Made by a program: the position numbers and the translations under genes. This document shows positions 10,967 through 20,775 of a stretch of DNA of 28,946 bases, one piece after another. The stretch is from Schoenoplectus triqueter. Lineage: Eukaryota > Streptophyta > Magnoliopsida > Poales > Cyperaceae. Positions within the stretch are counted from its first letter, which is position 1. Each line of letters starts with the position of its first letter. The DNA is taken from positions 1 through 28,946 of the forward strand of contig CAXKVV010001734.1 in the NCBI GenBank assembly GCA_964058805.1, read 5' to 3'. Under the pieces are notes generated by a model. The model did no database searches. It worked only from the letters and a program-made list of their open reading frames with translations, and was not told the origin of the DNA.

Positions 10967-12567
10967 CTACTTGTCTGAGCCTTTGTGGGGATGAATAGCT
11001 TCAACGATGGCCTCGATCTCTTCCATCGCTCGTTCAAAGATGTTGGGCCCCTTGACCTTCTCAATCGGGGTGTCTTCATCTATATCATCACTTGTGCCAT
11101 GTGTCTCCTTCTTGTGCATCTTCATTTTTTCATCCTTCCCACTTGATGCTTCCTTTTCTGTAATCAAATACATAGTACCAATATTAACATACTATTAAGA
11201 ATCTTGACATGCTTTCCATCAGTAGAGGTGGAACCAGAACAATTAAGGGCTCACTAGGCAAGAGTAAATAAAAATTTTATATTTCTCCCCAGTATTCAAG
11301 TAACTTACATTTTGATCATAGAGTAAATTTTGTATTTAATTATGTTATAGACTCGTCTTGTGAAGGTGAATAAATAGTCAATATGTTATTTGCTGTCACA
11401 TAACTAAAATATGTTTTATGAAGCACAACTTATAGCTCATGAAACTACCATGTTGTAGAATATTCATTTGATTTTTTGGGATTGATTTTAATGTCTGTCC
11501 CAACAAAAAGTAACACAAGTGATTCAATCAAAATTAGCCTCATTATATTTAAGGGTGCCAATCTGAATTTGATGACAAATCCACACTATCATAATATAGG
11601 AAAACAAACTAATATCAAGAGAAATAAACACAGAACAGTTGAAACTCTTCAATTAACTTACAATATTTAAAGTATATGCCACATGTAATATCCGTAAGAG
11701 GAACTGGGATATTATCAAGTGAATTGAAGGAATTCTTTATTCAATTGACCCAAATACTGATATTGCTTGTCAGATCAACAATACTCAAAAGGAATAGTTG
11801 AAAGAACTGGATAAAGGATAAAATATGAAATAACATTGAAAATAAGAGAAATGAACTGAACTTTATTCACTTCCTGTTCAAGCTGACAATAGTTCCCCTA
11901 TTTATAATAACTAGAACTCAAAAGAAATTACAGCTTGGTCTCAGAACTCAGAAATGAACTGAACTTTATTCACTTCCTGGCATATTTGAACATTTCTCCA
12001 TTAATTTCATTAAATGGAAACTTCTTTGATTATTTGTTCCTGTGATACTGATTCTCCCTAAATGAGATTGTTAAATTTGATGTTCACTTGGCTCCCAATG
12101 TTCACCTGCTATGTTTTTCTTTTTCTTCTTCTTCTGTATGTACCATCAACTGTGTACCATGCCTTTAAAATTCGCTAACTTTAATATATTTTTTTGTTAA
12201 ACCAAAGGAAATTACACCACCACAAAGCTATTTAGACCTGTATTGGCTCCCACATTTCATGAGCAAATGTCAATTAATCTAATGGAAGTCACTCCTTACA
12301 GCAGTAAAGAGACAAAAATCAAACCAGTAAAAAAAAATAGAACTCCAGTTGAAGAATGAAGAATACAATATTACCATGGGTTTGGTGATGATGATTTTTG
12401 TTAGGATGATGGATGGCCCCGACAACAGCCTCAACCTCTTCCTTGGCTCGTTCGATCAGATTTGGTGCCTTTATTTTCTCAGGAGATGTATTCTCATCAA
12501 TGTCCCCACTCCTTCCATGCGTCTCCTTGTCATGAATTCCAACCCTCTCATCTTTACGATCATTCAT
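10967..12567 (-). CDS. Small acidic protein with two exon-encoded KETHG repeats
   Basis: Two coding exons, 12567-12375 and 11157-10967, join in phase (CAT G|AA) to give 127 aa. The ATG at 12567 is the first in the open frame, which extends further upstream without another ATG. Each exon encodes one copy of the same module, about 50 aa. The pattern is KETHG-[RT]-S-[GD]-DIDE-[ND]-T, then EK-[IV]-K-[AG]-PN, then a helix-like ERA..E-[EI]-EA-[IV]-V.AIH. The module ends in His/Lys-rich sequence. There is no signal peptide or membrane segment. The pattern belongs, from memory, to small plant proteins of unknown function; I do not recognise an assigned role. Low complexity and high charge suggest a soluble, partly disordered protein. 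The intron is 1,217 bp and holds an LTR-like fragment. An upstream non-coding exon near 12820-12900 is possible. Confidence 0.75.
11690..11995 (-). mobile_element. Possible solo-LTR fragment in the repeat-protein intron
   Basis: Read on the minus strand, the stretch has TATAAATAGG (from about 11908) and AATAAA (within 11960-11970 and again in 11857-11867). This arrangement is typical of an LTR promoter and polyadenylation region. A 29-bp direct repeat (gaaatgaactgaactttatt...) occurs at 11848-11876 and 11951-11979. No LTR boundaries, target-site duplication or internal coding region were found, so this stays tentative. Confidence 0.35.
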
Positions 12568-12910
12568 TTTTCCTTTTACTGAACCTATTTTTGTCTGCTT
12601 CGATTTCAAATAATGAAGCCTCCAATTAGGATTTTAAGCTCCCCTTTGATTTCTGTAAATCAGAAAAGAGATCGACCTTGAATTTTATGAACTAATTCGG
12701 GGAAGAAGGAATGATAGAGCATTCAAGACTCATAAAGTGCATAATTACGACAAAGAAATGTACTAATCAATCAATTGGATCGAGAGGAAAGGAGAGGAAG
12801 AAGAGAAGAAAAGAGAAGCTGGTACCCGCTGTGCTGGATTGGCGAAAGGAAGATTGTTTGAGCTTTGATGATAACTCCGACGTATTATTGCAGATTATTC
12901 GCAGCAGATA
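12568..12910 (-). promoter_or_regulatory. 5' leader and promoter side of the repeat-protein gene
   Basis: This purine-rich plus strand (pyrimidine-rich when read on the minus strand) around 12780-12830 resembles a plant 5' untranslated leader. A leader exon ending near 12828 (cagcgg|gtacc on the minus strand) could be spliced to an acceptor just upstream of the coding frame. No TATA element was assigned. Confidence 0.35.
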
Positions 12911-13270
12911 AAAACAATCCGGAATGGATTATGGATGTGTTGACCTGAGAGCCTGACGATGTTTCGGAGCCTTCGGGTCGGATGCGTATTTTTTATTATC
13001 TCATTCTTTTCTTTATGCGGATTTTGAAATCGCCAATCGGGTATTATTATGGTACTCTTTTTTTTATGCGGATTGTTTAACACTTTAACATCTTTAAAAA
13101 TTGAAAAAAATAGTTACAAAACTTCAAAAATAGTAAAATTTGGTATTCAACAAGTTTTTAATATCTAAATTATTGTGGACTAATTATATTGATATTTTGA
13201 GCTTTCGGTATATGAGATTTAAAACTGAAGCAAAACGTCTTTTTGCTTCGTGAAGTACTGTAAGGTCTCC

Positions 13271-13273
<3 letters not shown>

Positions 13274-13314
<41 letters not shown>
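13274..13314. repeat. (TA)n microsatellite
   Basis: About 20 uninterrupted TA units. It abuts the left end of the first inverted-repeat element. Confidence 0.95.
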
Positions 13315-13319
<5 letters not shown>

Positions 13320-13715
13320 TTCTACGTTGCTTTGCAAAGCACAAGAGTGTTGTGTGCTTTGCACTCTACTTTCCATTTCAAGTCAGAAATGATCAATCCA
13401 AATCGCTCAATCTAATCTCTATATCAAAATATATTAGTAAACAAAATTTTATATTTTTTGAAATTTATTTGCTATTTTTTTGGATAGGGGGGAAACCGTC
13501 ATTTTTGGATGAACCAAAATTCTCAGATCGAGTCATTTTCTCCTCATCAGAAAAAATAGCAAAAAATTCTAAACAAATATAAAATTTGGTTTCCTAATAG
13601 ATTTTGATATCAAGATTAAATTGAACGGTTCGGATCGATCATTGATATGAAGATTAAATGGATAATAGAGCGCAAATCACACAACGCTCTTGTGCTTTAC
13701 AAAGCACCGTAGTCG
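13320..13715. mobile_element. Long inverted-repeat (MITE-like) element 1
   Basis: The left end at 13321 (ctacgttgctttgcaaagca and on through gagtgttgtgtg) matches the reverse complement of the right end at about 13675-13714 (ctacggtgctttgtaaagca and on) at roughly nine bases in ten. Homology continues inward: the left motif near 13391 (gatcaatccaaatcgctcaa) pairs with the right motif near 13621-13640. There is no coding capacity. The element is about 395 bp with arms of well over 100 bp, as expected of a non-autonomous hairpin transposon. (TA)n lies on the left and (CT)n(TA)n on the right. Confidence 0.75.
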
Positions 13716-13717
13716 GA

Positions 13718-13752
<35 letters not shown>

Positions 13753-13767
13753 GAGAGAGAGAGAGTG
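13718..13767. repeat. Palindromic (CT)n(TA)n(GA)n microsatellite
   Basis: A run of CT, then TA, then GA dinucleotides forms a nearly perfect palindrome at the junction between the two inverted-repeat elements. It appears to serve as the shared border of both. Confidence 0.9.
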
Positions 13768-14153
13768 ATGCTATGGTGCTTCGTGAAGCAAAAAATCTTT
13801 TGTGCTTCGCGTCTGTATCTCGATTTTAAAAGTTCAAACGGCCGATCCAAACCGTTGAACATCATCTTCATATTGAAATATCATTGGAGATCAAATTTTA
13901 TATTTGTTTAAAATTTTTTGCTATTTTTTAAATGGGTACAAAGTTTGTTGATCTAACGATTTCTGCACCATCCAAAACTAGCGACTTTGTACCCATCTAA
14001 AAAATATCAAAAAAATTCAAAAAATATATAAAATTTGATCTCCAAGGATATTTCAATATGAAGATGATGTTCAACAGTTTGGATTGGCCGTTTGAACTTT
14101 TAAATTTGAGATACGGACGCGAAGCACAAAAGATTTTGTGTTTCGCGACATCA

Positions 14154-14184
<31 letters not shown>
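13739..14184. mobile_element. Long inverted-repeat (MITE-like) element 2
   Basis: The left arm (TATATA, GAGAGAG, then gtgatgctatggtgcttcg) and the right arm, read as reverse complement (TATATA, GAGAGAG, then gtgatgtcgcgaaacac), agree over roughly 200 bp each, so the element is almost one hairpin. Arm landmarks: aatcttttgtgcttcgcgtc at both ends, and gttcaaacggcc followed by a gatccaaaccgttgaac-type motif in each arm. The centre is near 13955-13985, where gggtacaaagt faces actttgtaccc. No open frame encodes a transposase. Confidence 0.85.
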
Positions 14185-14185
<1 letters not shown>

Positions 14186-15290
14186 TTGTAAATATTATGA
14201 ACATATTGTATCAATATGCATCTTTTTATATTTGTTGATATGAATGACTTATCTGTGGTTCTATTAATGAAATAATGAAGTGGTGCATGCAATTACGATT
14301 AAGAAATTAATCATTAATTTACTAAATTATTTCAGGATCAAGTGAAGAATAATAAATAGGCAATGATAATGCACCATATCTTGAATTGGTTTTTGGGGAT
14401 CGTGATATAGTAATATATTTTTATATGTGTTATTTAGGTGATCATTGTAATACATATTGTTAGGTGCACTTATATATATCTATGAAGTTAAAAGAGCTTA
14501 TAAGGTCATCGTCCCACCCAAACATTAGAATTAGAATACTTCTACTCTTATGGTTCGGTGTTCTAAATTGATAATGAACGAGGCATAAATTAATTAAAAA
14601 TATGAAAACATCATTATGATGTGTTTTTTGTTTGATTTATCTCGAATAAATTATAAAAATATAAAAATAATTATGATGTGTTCTAAATTTATTATGAAAG
14701 AAATTTATCCATAATAAGTTCCATATCTTTTAATTTAGCTAGTATGGATCGTTATTTTGTAAATAATTAAACAATAAATGTAGAAAAAGAATAACAAATA
14801 CAAATGTATTAAATGAAATAAAAGATCACAAGATTTATTCATACAATGCATTTTCATATACGTCTTGAAAACTCACGTAAGCTGTTATCTCCTCTGCAAC
14901 TGACGCTTACTAACAATTTTTATTCTAAAAATAAAAAGAATTTTTTTGAAAGATATATCACTATCTGATATCGATATCAAATTTTTTATTCATATAAAAT
15001 GAGTTATTATTTATAATAATAACTTTATTATGTAATTTATTTATACAATATTTTTATTATTCAACATAAACATAACTAATTTGAACTGACAATAAAATGC
15101 ATACTACAAAGTAAGAAAATATTAAAGTCATTATTATGAACAATAATTTATTTAATATAAATAATAAAATTAATATCATGATAGTATGATATTAATAATG
15201 ATATTTATTTATCAGCACTCAAAAATAAAATTCTCAATTATATGCAAAATAAAAAGAGAAAATAATATCCGGTGGAGCAATAAGTCTAAA
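14185..15290. other. AT-rich intergenic DNA
   Basis: No gene, RNA or clear repeat is supported. The right part presumably contains the promoter of the small gene that begins after 15290. Confidence 0.5.
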
Positions 15291-15980
15291 ATATATGGCC
15301 CGAGCCGAAAATTGTTATTCTCCATTTCTCCAAGCACCAACCTCGCTGACTATTGGGTCCCGCACATACGCCGGACATGCCATCCTCTTCCTTTTGATTT
15401 TTTTCGAAAGGCTATACATTTTGACGCTGTCCCCAAAATCCTCTCCCCTCTTTCCCGTCGTCAATCAATCACATCAATTGTTTTGTTCCCCTTTCCCTTT
15501 CGCTTTGAAGAATCGAGTCGGTAAATACTCAAATCTGAAGAGTCAGTCAAGTTACTCGCCAAAGTAACAATCAAACTAGAAGGAAGGAAGGAAGGAAGGA
15601 AGGATCGGCGTGCGTGTTTGCGTGCGCGCGCAACTCAGACTAGAATCAAGGTGAGTGAGTCCCCTCCTTCCGATTAAGTGCTCTTTGCACTATACGCGTT
15701 TGTCCAGTCGTTTTGAGGAATCGCTCTACAATCGGATCGGGAAAGCGGCTGCCATAGATAGATAGATTCAACGGACTATGGCTTGATATGGTACAAGATC
15801 TCTTTACTTTTTAGTAAGGTACTTTCCAAACTATTTTGATTGGGCAACAAAATAGAGGCTGAAATTTAAGAATTACCCTCTTGTGGCGCTAGTAGTTGTA
15901 ATTAGAAACAATTTTGGGGGCTAATTGAAATTCTGATACATATTTCCTTCAGGTTCTCTAAAAATAACAACAGAGTGAGG
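15291..15980 (+). promoter_or_regulatory. 5' leader with leader intron of the 107-aa protein gene
   Basis: Pyrimidine-rich, GC-richer sequence from about 15295 looks like a transcription start region. A strong donor (atcaag|gtgagt) ends a non-coding exon at 15650. A good acceptor (ttccttcag) precedes a second leader exon starting at 15953. The inferred leader intron is 15651-15952. The start codon follows at 15981. Confidence 0.6.
15579..15603 (+). repeat. (GAAG)n microsatellite in the leader exon
   Basis: Six tandem gaag/aagg units inside the inferred first non-coding exon, about 50 bp before its donor site. Confidence 0.95.
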
Positions 15981-16621
15981 ATGACATCGAGGCCTATAGT
16001 GCTCGTCTTCCTCTTATTGGTTCTCATAATCACTTCCCAGTTTGAGTGGAAACAGCAGATCGAGGCTGACAGCAATCCAGCTATTTCTCCAAAGAAGCAA
16101 TCGACTTCAGCCAAAGAAGAGACCGTGAAAGAAAAAGCAAGTTTCTCTCTCAGGCACTGAACTTGTTTTGTTCTAATTTACTATTGCTTGCATAAATGTT
16201 ATGGTATTTTAGGACTCGGCCCTGCCTTTGCTGTGAAATAATGCTTAGTTATGTGTAATTGTGCAATCAAGAGTAAATTAGGGTTTAATTTGGACCAAAT
16301 CATGGGTAATAATTTGGTATTGATATCAAGGGTTAACATAGTAACATTGTATATGGATATACATCTGATGATGAGAAGTACATGTAATGTGTGTTAAAAG
16401 AATACCTATTCTTAGTTATTGCATCTGATCTGGGAATCTTTGGTGTATATCAGATCATCTTATCACAAGAGAAGAGCATACAGCAATTGAATGAATTGGT
16501 ACAAAGCCTTCAGCTTCAATTATTACACTGCAGGGGTAGCAACAACACAATTCTGAGCTCCAAAAATTCAACAAGTAATGATGTTTCTGAGGTTGAGGAT
16601 CATGATGCCGTACAAGACTAG
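15981..16621 (+). CDS. Small signal-anchor/coiled-coil protein, 107 aa
   Basis: Exon 1 is 15981-16136 (52 codons) and exon 2 is 16454-16621 (55 codons plus stop). The N-terminus (MTSRPIVLVFLLLVLIITSQ) is one hydrophobic helix followed directly by FEWKQQ. It fits an uncleaved signal anchor or signal peptide. The middle is polar. Exon 2 begins IILSQEKSIQQLNELVQS, with heptad-like Leu/Ile spacing that suggests a short coiled coil. The tail is Ser/Asp-rich and acidic. I recall the TSQFEWKQQ and KEKIILSQEK pattern from an unnamed conserved plant protein family; the function is unknown. Joining KEK to IILSQEK requires a GC donor (gaaaaa|gcaagt at 16137) with a normal AG acceptor at 16452-16453. If that intron is not spliced, the frame would stop at 16158-16160 after adding ASFSLRH. 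Confidence 0.7.
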
Positions 16622-18099
16622 GTAATTAACATTTTTTTCTCAATGCAACAGACATGGTATATACTCTGAAATGGTTTTTGTTATGTCCTTGAGAATATCC
16701 TAATTCATCATTTGCCTTTGAGAAGTAGAAAGCTCCATAGTTTTTTGAAAATTATATGATATCTAGCTGCCTATATAAGGGGCACATATGGTATATTCTG
16801 AAGACTTGTGGGAATGAATATGAATGATGATTCCCAAAAATCTAGGTTAGGAATTCATGCAGTTTTCTTTTGGTTAGTATGTAAGGGGTGAATTTGGCAG
16901 TGCCATGTTGGGTAGGTAATGTATCTAATTTATGGATTGTGTATATTGTGGTTTTGGTAATTGTATTTTGTACGTCTACTGAAAATAAAAACATTCTATG
17001 TTCCTTGTAATCTGTAAGTCACCTACTGCATTTTTAATTTCTAATGCCTTCACAAATGTCTGAGAAAAAAATGTTTGCTTTCAGTAGATATTAATTCATG
17101 TACCTCGCTGTTAGATTTGTAATGTTTTATATTTTTTTTTATTTTTGTTGCATTTTTTATGGCTTTTCATTGCCCTTTAATGTTTCAAGGCCTTGTTAGT
17201 AAAATCAGATTTGGTCAGATGCAATCGGTGTCCTTTCATGAAAAGATAAATGTTGTTGGGACCAGGAAAATACGAACTACATGTAGTCAATTAAAGAAAT
17301 AAGGAAGAGAAAAAGAGGACCTAAATGGTTACATCACAATATGGCTGAAGTAGAAAGGCTAACTATAAACATTTTCAAGTCACTAGAAATAGAAAGGCTA
17401 ACCATGTACACATATTAAAGTTGTTTGAAATAGAAAGGTTAACCATTATTGTTTTTGATTCGAATTCCTTAAAAAAAAAACTTTTATGCAGAGCACGCAG
17501 CGTTTAATGTAAAGAGGTCTTGAATAAGAACACTCGGTTATCTTTTCTTTTTCTTCTTTTTATTATGAAAGGATGCATTAAATTGTGCAAAAATAACCCA
17601 TTGATTTTAAAACATGGCAGCAGCAGTTGTTTTGCAGACACAGAGTATCCGTTTGAAATTACAGCAAAATTACTAATAGTTCCTTCAAAGTATTAAAAAA
17701 AAAACCCAACTCCCAAATAAGTGATACCAGTTTGTTCATTTGTTTCTGGATTAGATTAAGATAACATCACTGTGTTTTATGGCATCATTTGTTCACTCGG
17801 CCAATTCGTCAGCACATCACCACCTTTAGTAATAGTACCAGTATCCCAAAATCCCTAATCCCAGCATACAATGAGACAGGTTATTACTGGTCTCAGATTA
17901 ATCCAAATATATTTTATCTACTCTTAACCAACCAACAAGACCAAATCGTCATATATAAAAATAAAATCAAATAACTTACAGAATATAGCCAAAATCTTTG
18001 ATTGTACTATTTTTTAACACCATCAAAGCAATCAAACAACTATAAGAGCTAGATACGCTAGTCAAAGAGACGCACGTTCAATGTCCTCTTAAAAAATTA
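16622..18099. other. Intergenic DNA without recognisable genes
   Basis: AT-rich, with no supported coding or RNA gene. The first part is the 3' flank of the 107-aa protein gene. It holds one degenerate tandem repeat, listed separately. Confidence 0.5.
17347..17445. repeat. Degenerate ~40-bp tandem repeat, three units
   Basis: The word (a)gtagaaaggctaac / aatagaaaggctaacca / aatagaaaggttaacca recurs at about 17348, 17387 and 17428. The spacer sequences are similar in length but have drifted. Confidence 0.6.
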
Positions 18100-18689
18100 A
18101 ACACAACAATATCTGTTTTCTTAGAACAATAAAACGACAAACACAGAACTTCATACAAATTCCAAGTCTTTCTTAGCGACTAACTGTCGACAACAATGGA
18201 GAGAGGAGAGAAGGTGCAAAATACCATGAAAATTTAGAACCATTTTATGAATATTTAAAACTGTAAGGTCGAGTACTCTCTTCTTTATTAAAAATGTTTT
18301 GAAATCCAACAATAGAAAAATGGAGGTCTATACCTCCAAATATCATTAATCCGTAATATATGGTTACATGGATCACGAGTGAGTGTTCATTGTATTACAG
18401 ATTTATAAAAAAAAAATAGAAAAAGTAAATGAAATCCAGCAATGTTACAGTCACAATCTCCATTACTAAGGAGAAAGTAAAATATCTAGTTTTCATTATA
18501 AGCACCTGACAGCCATAAATTTGTCTTGCGTGCTCCTCTTTTGAGATGTGATCAGTGGCAACCTCAGCTTACATTGGTAAGACAAATCCTGAATATAATC
18601 TCCAATCTGATGAGGCACAAGTCGTTGTCTTTTAAGCCAAATTTATATATCAAAAAAACCGTATCATTTGATCTTCTCAGAGCATCAAA

Positions 18690-19093
18690 TCAACTGCTTT
18701 CTAACCTCATGGTAGAGTTGCCATATCTTGAAAGGTTAAGTAGGCGGGTCCTTGAATATCTGATCTTGAAATCTTGAAGTCTCACCGAGTCAAATTGCGT
18801 GGCATTATAGTAACAATTGATTTTCATGTTCCCCAAAAAAAGTTCTGGATGCTCATGGTAAAGGTGAGGTTGTAGAGAAGAGAAGTTGAGGGGCCAATGG
18901 CGAGCTCAAAGCAGCTCAAGTCAGCGCTCATGATGGCGACCTTTTGCGGCGGAGCTGTACAACAAGCTATCGCCATACCGACAGTGATAGCAAAAGCATT
19001 GAGACATTGATCATGCCAGTACCTTAAATATGATGAATTGCTAATGCTGTCTCTATTTGTGTTGATGGTAGTTTCTACTTCCTCTATGTTCAT
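18690..19093 (-). pseudogene. Broken NDR1/HIN1-like (LEA_2) gene, copy A
   Basis: From an ATG at 19093 the frame reads MNIEEVETT, a polar stretch, a short hydrophobic segment (LNAFAITVGMAIACC), then SCFELAIGPSTSLLYNLTFT and MSIQN. This resembles NDR1/HIN1-like proteins: cytoplasmic tail, membrane anchor, then a LEA_2 domain with a LYNLT..(I/M)SI.N signature. Just after N the frame hits a stop at about 18832. A one-base shift in the T7/G4 run near 18836-18846 restores similarity (YYNATQFDSVRL) until a second stop at 18692-18690. Intact NHL proteins are usually about 200-260 aa and often have no intron, so this is truncated. The family assignment rests on pattern memory and is moderate. Confidence 0.45.
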
Positions 19094-20234
19094 TGTCTTG
19101 TATAACTGAGGAGATAAGTTTTGAGACGAAGCACAAAAATGCAAGATTTTAGGTGAAAAAAAATAAAAATTACCAACGATGGATAACAGGTCTGACCAAT
19201 AGAGAAATCCTTATAAAAGACAGTAAGTAAACTATATATAGCTACCGTCATTACGTAAATTTCTCCTTTCAAGGACATTGTTTTGTTATTATTAATTGAT
19301 TTTACCAAAATCATATTTTTGCTTCGTTAATAAGAATAGATATATTGTATTTTTTTTTTCCTTTTAGATCACAAAAGGACGATCTTTAAAAGAGACTTAA
19401 ATTACAAAATTATAACGTTGCCCTTTAAGAGTTTTAGACTGCAGTATGATAATATACGTACAAAAAATGTTTTATTCATATTGTCGGACCTCATTTACAT
19501 GATATCTGGAATATCTTAAAATTTATAGTTTTTTTTTTTTAAAAAAATAGGGCTTTCAATAATTCCAGCATACATTACTTTTTATATATCTCTCGAGATA
19601 TGAATTCCAAATTAAATGAGAAAAAAGTAATTATGTTTTGCTAAAGTACTTAAATTACAACATAAAAGTTCATACAAATTCCAAATCTTTCTAATAATGG
19701 CAACCTGTCTACAACAAAGGGATTAAAAAAAGGTAGAAAAATATAAAGTCTCGTCTAAGCACTTCACAGGCTTAAATTCATGGTGCATGCACTGGTAACT
19801 CTTCATATTCATACCAGAAATATTTTTTTTCCCTTAAGCCAAATTTCCTTATCATAAAACTAACTCTCATTTGATCCTCCAAGAGCATCAATGCCACTAC
19901 CTTCTTGATTCACGATAGAGTCGCCACTTGTTGAAAAGTTTAACAGGAAACTTCATCCTTGTTTTACTGAAACCTAATCTGTTAAACCACGAAATTTAAT
20001 TAACTAAAACCTAAAACCTAAAATTTAAAAGGGGCATAACTAAGACAAATTGAATAACCTGCAACATAATCTGAAAATTTAAATAACGTACAATAAATAA
20101 ATAAGTAAATAAAATTGAAAACTAAATTGAGCGTAAAAATGAATTAAAATGAAACTGAGCTTTATGTAGGTCAGGCTGTAAATATAAACATAAATCATTA
20201 AATAGAAACGTAAGACTTATAATCAGAACAAAAC

Positions 20235-20358
20235 GCTTAAATATGATGAAGCTCATGCTGTCTCTATTTGTGTTGATGTTCCTCCATGTTCATTGTCTTG
20301 TATAACTGAGGAGATTAGTTTTGAGACGAAGCACACAAATGCAAGATTTTAGGGGAAA
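20235..20358 (-). pseudogene. Remnant of NDR1/HIN1-like gene, copy B
   Basis: This is the second copy of the block holding the start region. It keeps the equivalent ATG at 20293 (MNMEEHQHK) but stops after nine codons because bases are missing relative to copy A, and the membrane and LEA_2 parts are absent. The further matching block at 19838-19945 is the fragment of the 3' side. Confidence 0.45.
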
Positions 20359-20448
20359 ATCTTACTATTTTTTTAAAAGTGAAATTTTATAAATATCCTC
20401 TTAAATGCAGTCTCTATCGTTCAGACTAAAGATTTCAAAAAATAAACT

Positions 20449-20775
20449 AACAAATATTACATGAGTTGTACGAAAAATATATGTAACAGATGAGAACCTC
20501 AGAAAACAAAAAGACTTAGATATTTATATATATATATCGGGTATTTAGATAAGCGAATTAAATATTTAGATAGATAAACTATGTATTTTGATAAATGAAT
20601 CAGGTATTTAGATAGAAAATGATAAATATCACATGAATTACACTGAAAAATATATGTGACAAAAGAGAGAAGAACAATCTCAAAAAATAAAAATATAACT
20701 TAATACTTATATATATAAAAGTATTAAGATAAATGAATTAGATATTTTAAATAAGTGAATAAAGTATTCAGATGA
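20449..20775. repeat. ~175-bp tandem duplication containing a 21-bp minisatellite
   Basis: The 21-bp unit (gtatttagataagcgaattaa and variants) starts at 20541, 20562, 20583 and 20604, and again near 20721 and 20742. The larger unit starts near 20449 (acaaatattacatgagttgt) and near 20622 (ataaatatcacatgaattac), each followed by gaaaaatatatgt(a/g)aca and a TA-rich tract. Confidence 0.8.

Larger units (their letters stand above)
18148..20360. repeat. Tandem segmental duplication (two eroded copies)
   Basis: Copy A (about 18148-19160) and copy B (about 19668-20360) share three blocks in the same order. Block 1 is 18148-18200 with 19668-19725 (catacaaattccaa...). Block 2 is about 18634-18735 with 19838-19945 (aagccaaattt..., gagcatcaa...). 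Block 3 is 19027-19155 with 20235-20358 (cttaaatatgatgaa... through agacgaagcaca). Copy B lacks the middle of copy A, with about 290 bp of unrelated AT-rich DNA in its place. Confidence 0.8.

Noticed and set aside
13250..13582. 110-aa open frame containing YIYIYI
   Set aside because: It is a translation of the (TA)n microsatellite and the left arm of the inverted-repeat element.
13739..14184. MicroRNA precursor
   Set aside because: The hairpin is far longer than a plant miRNA foldback and is matched along its whole length with microsatellite ends, which fits a transposon. siRNAs remain possible.
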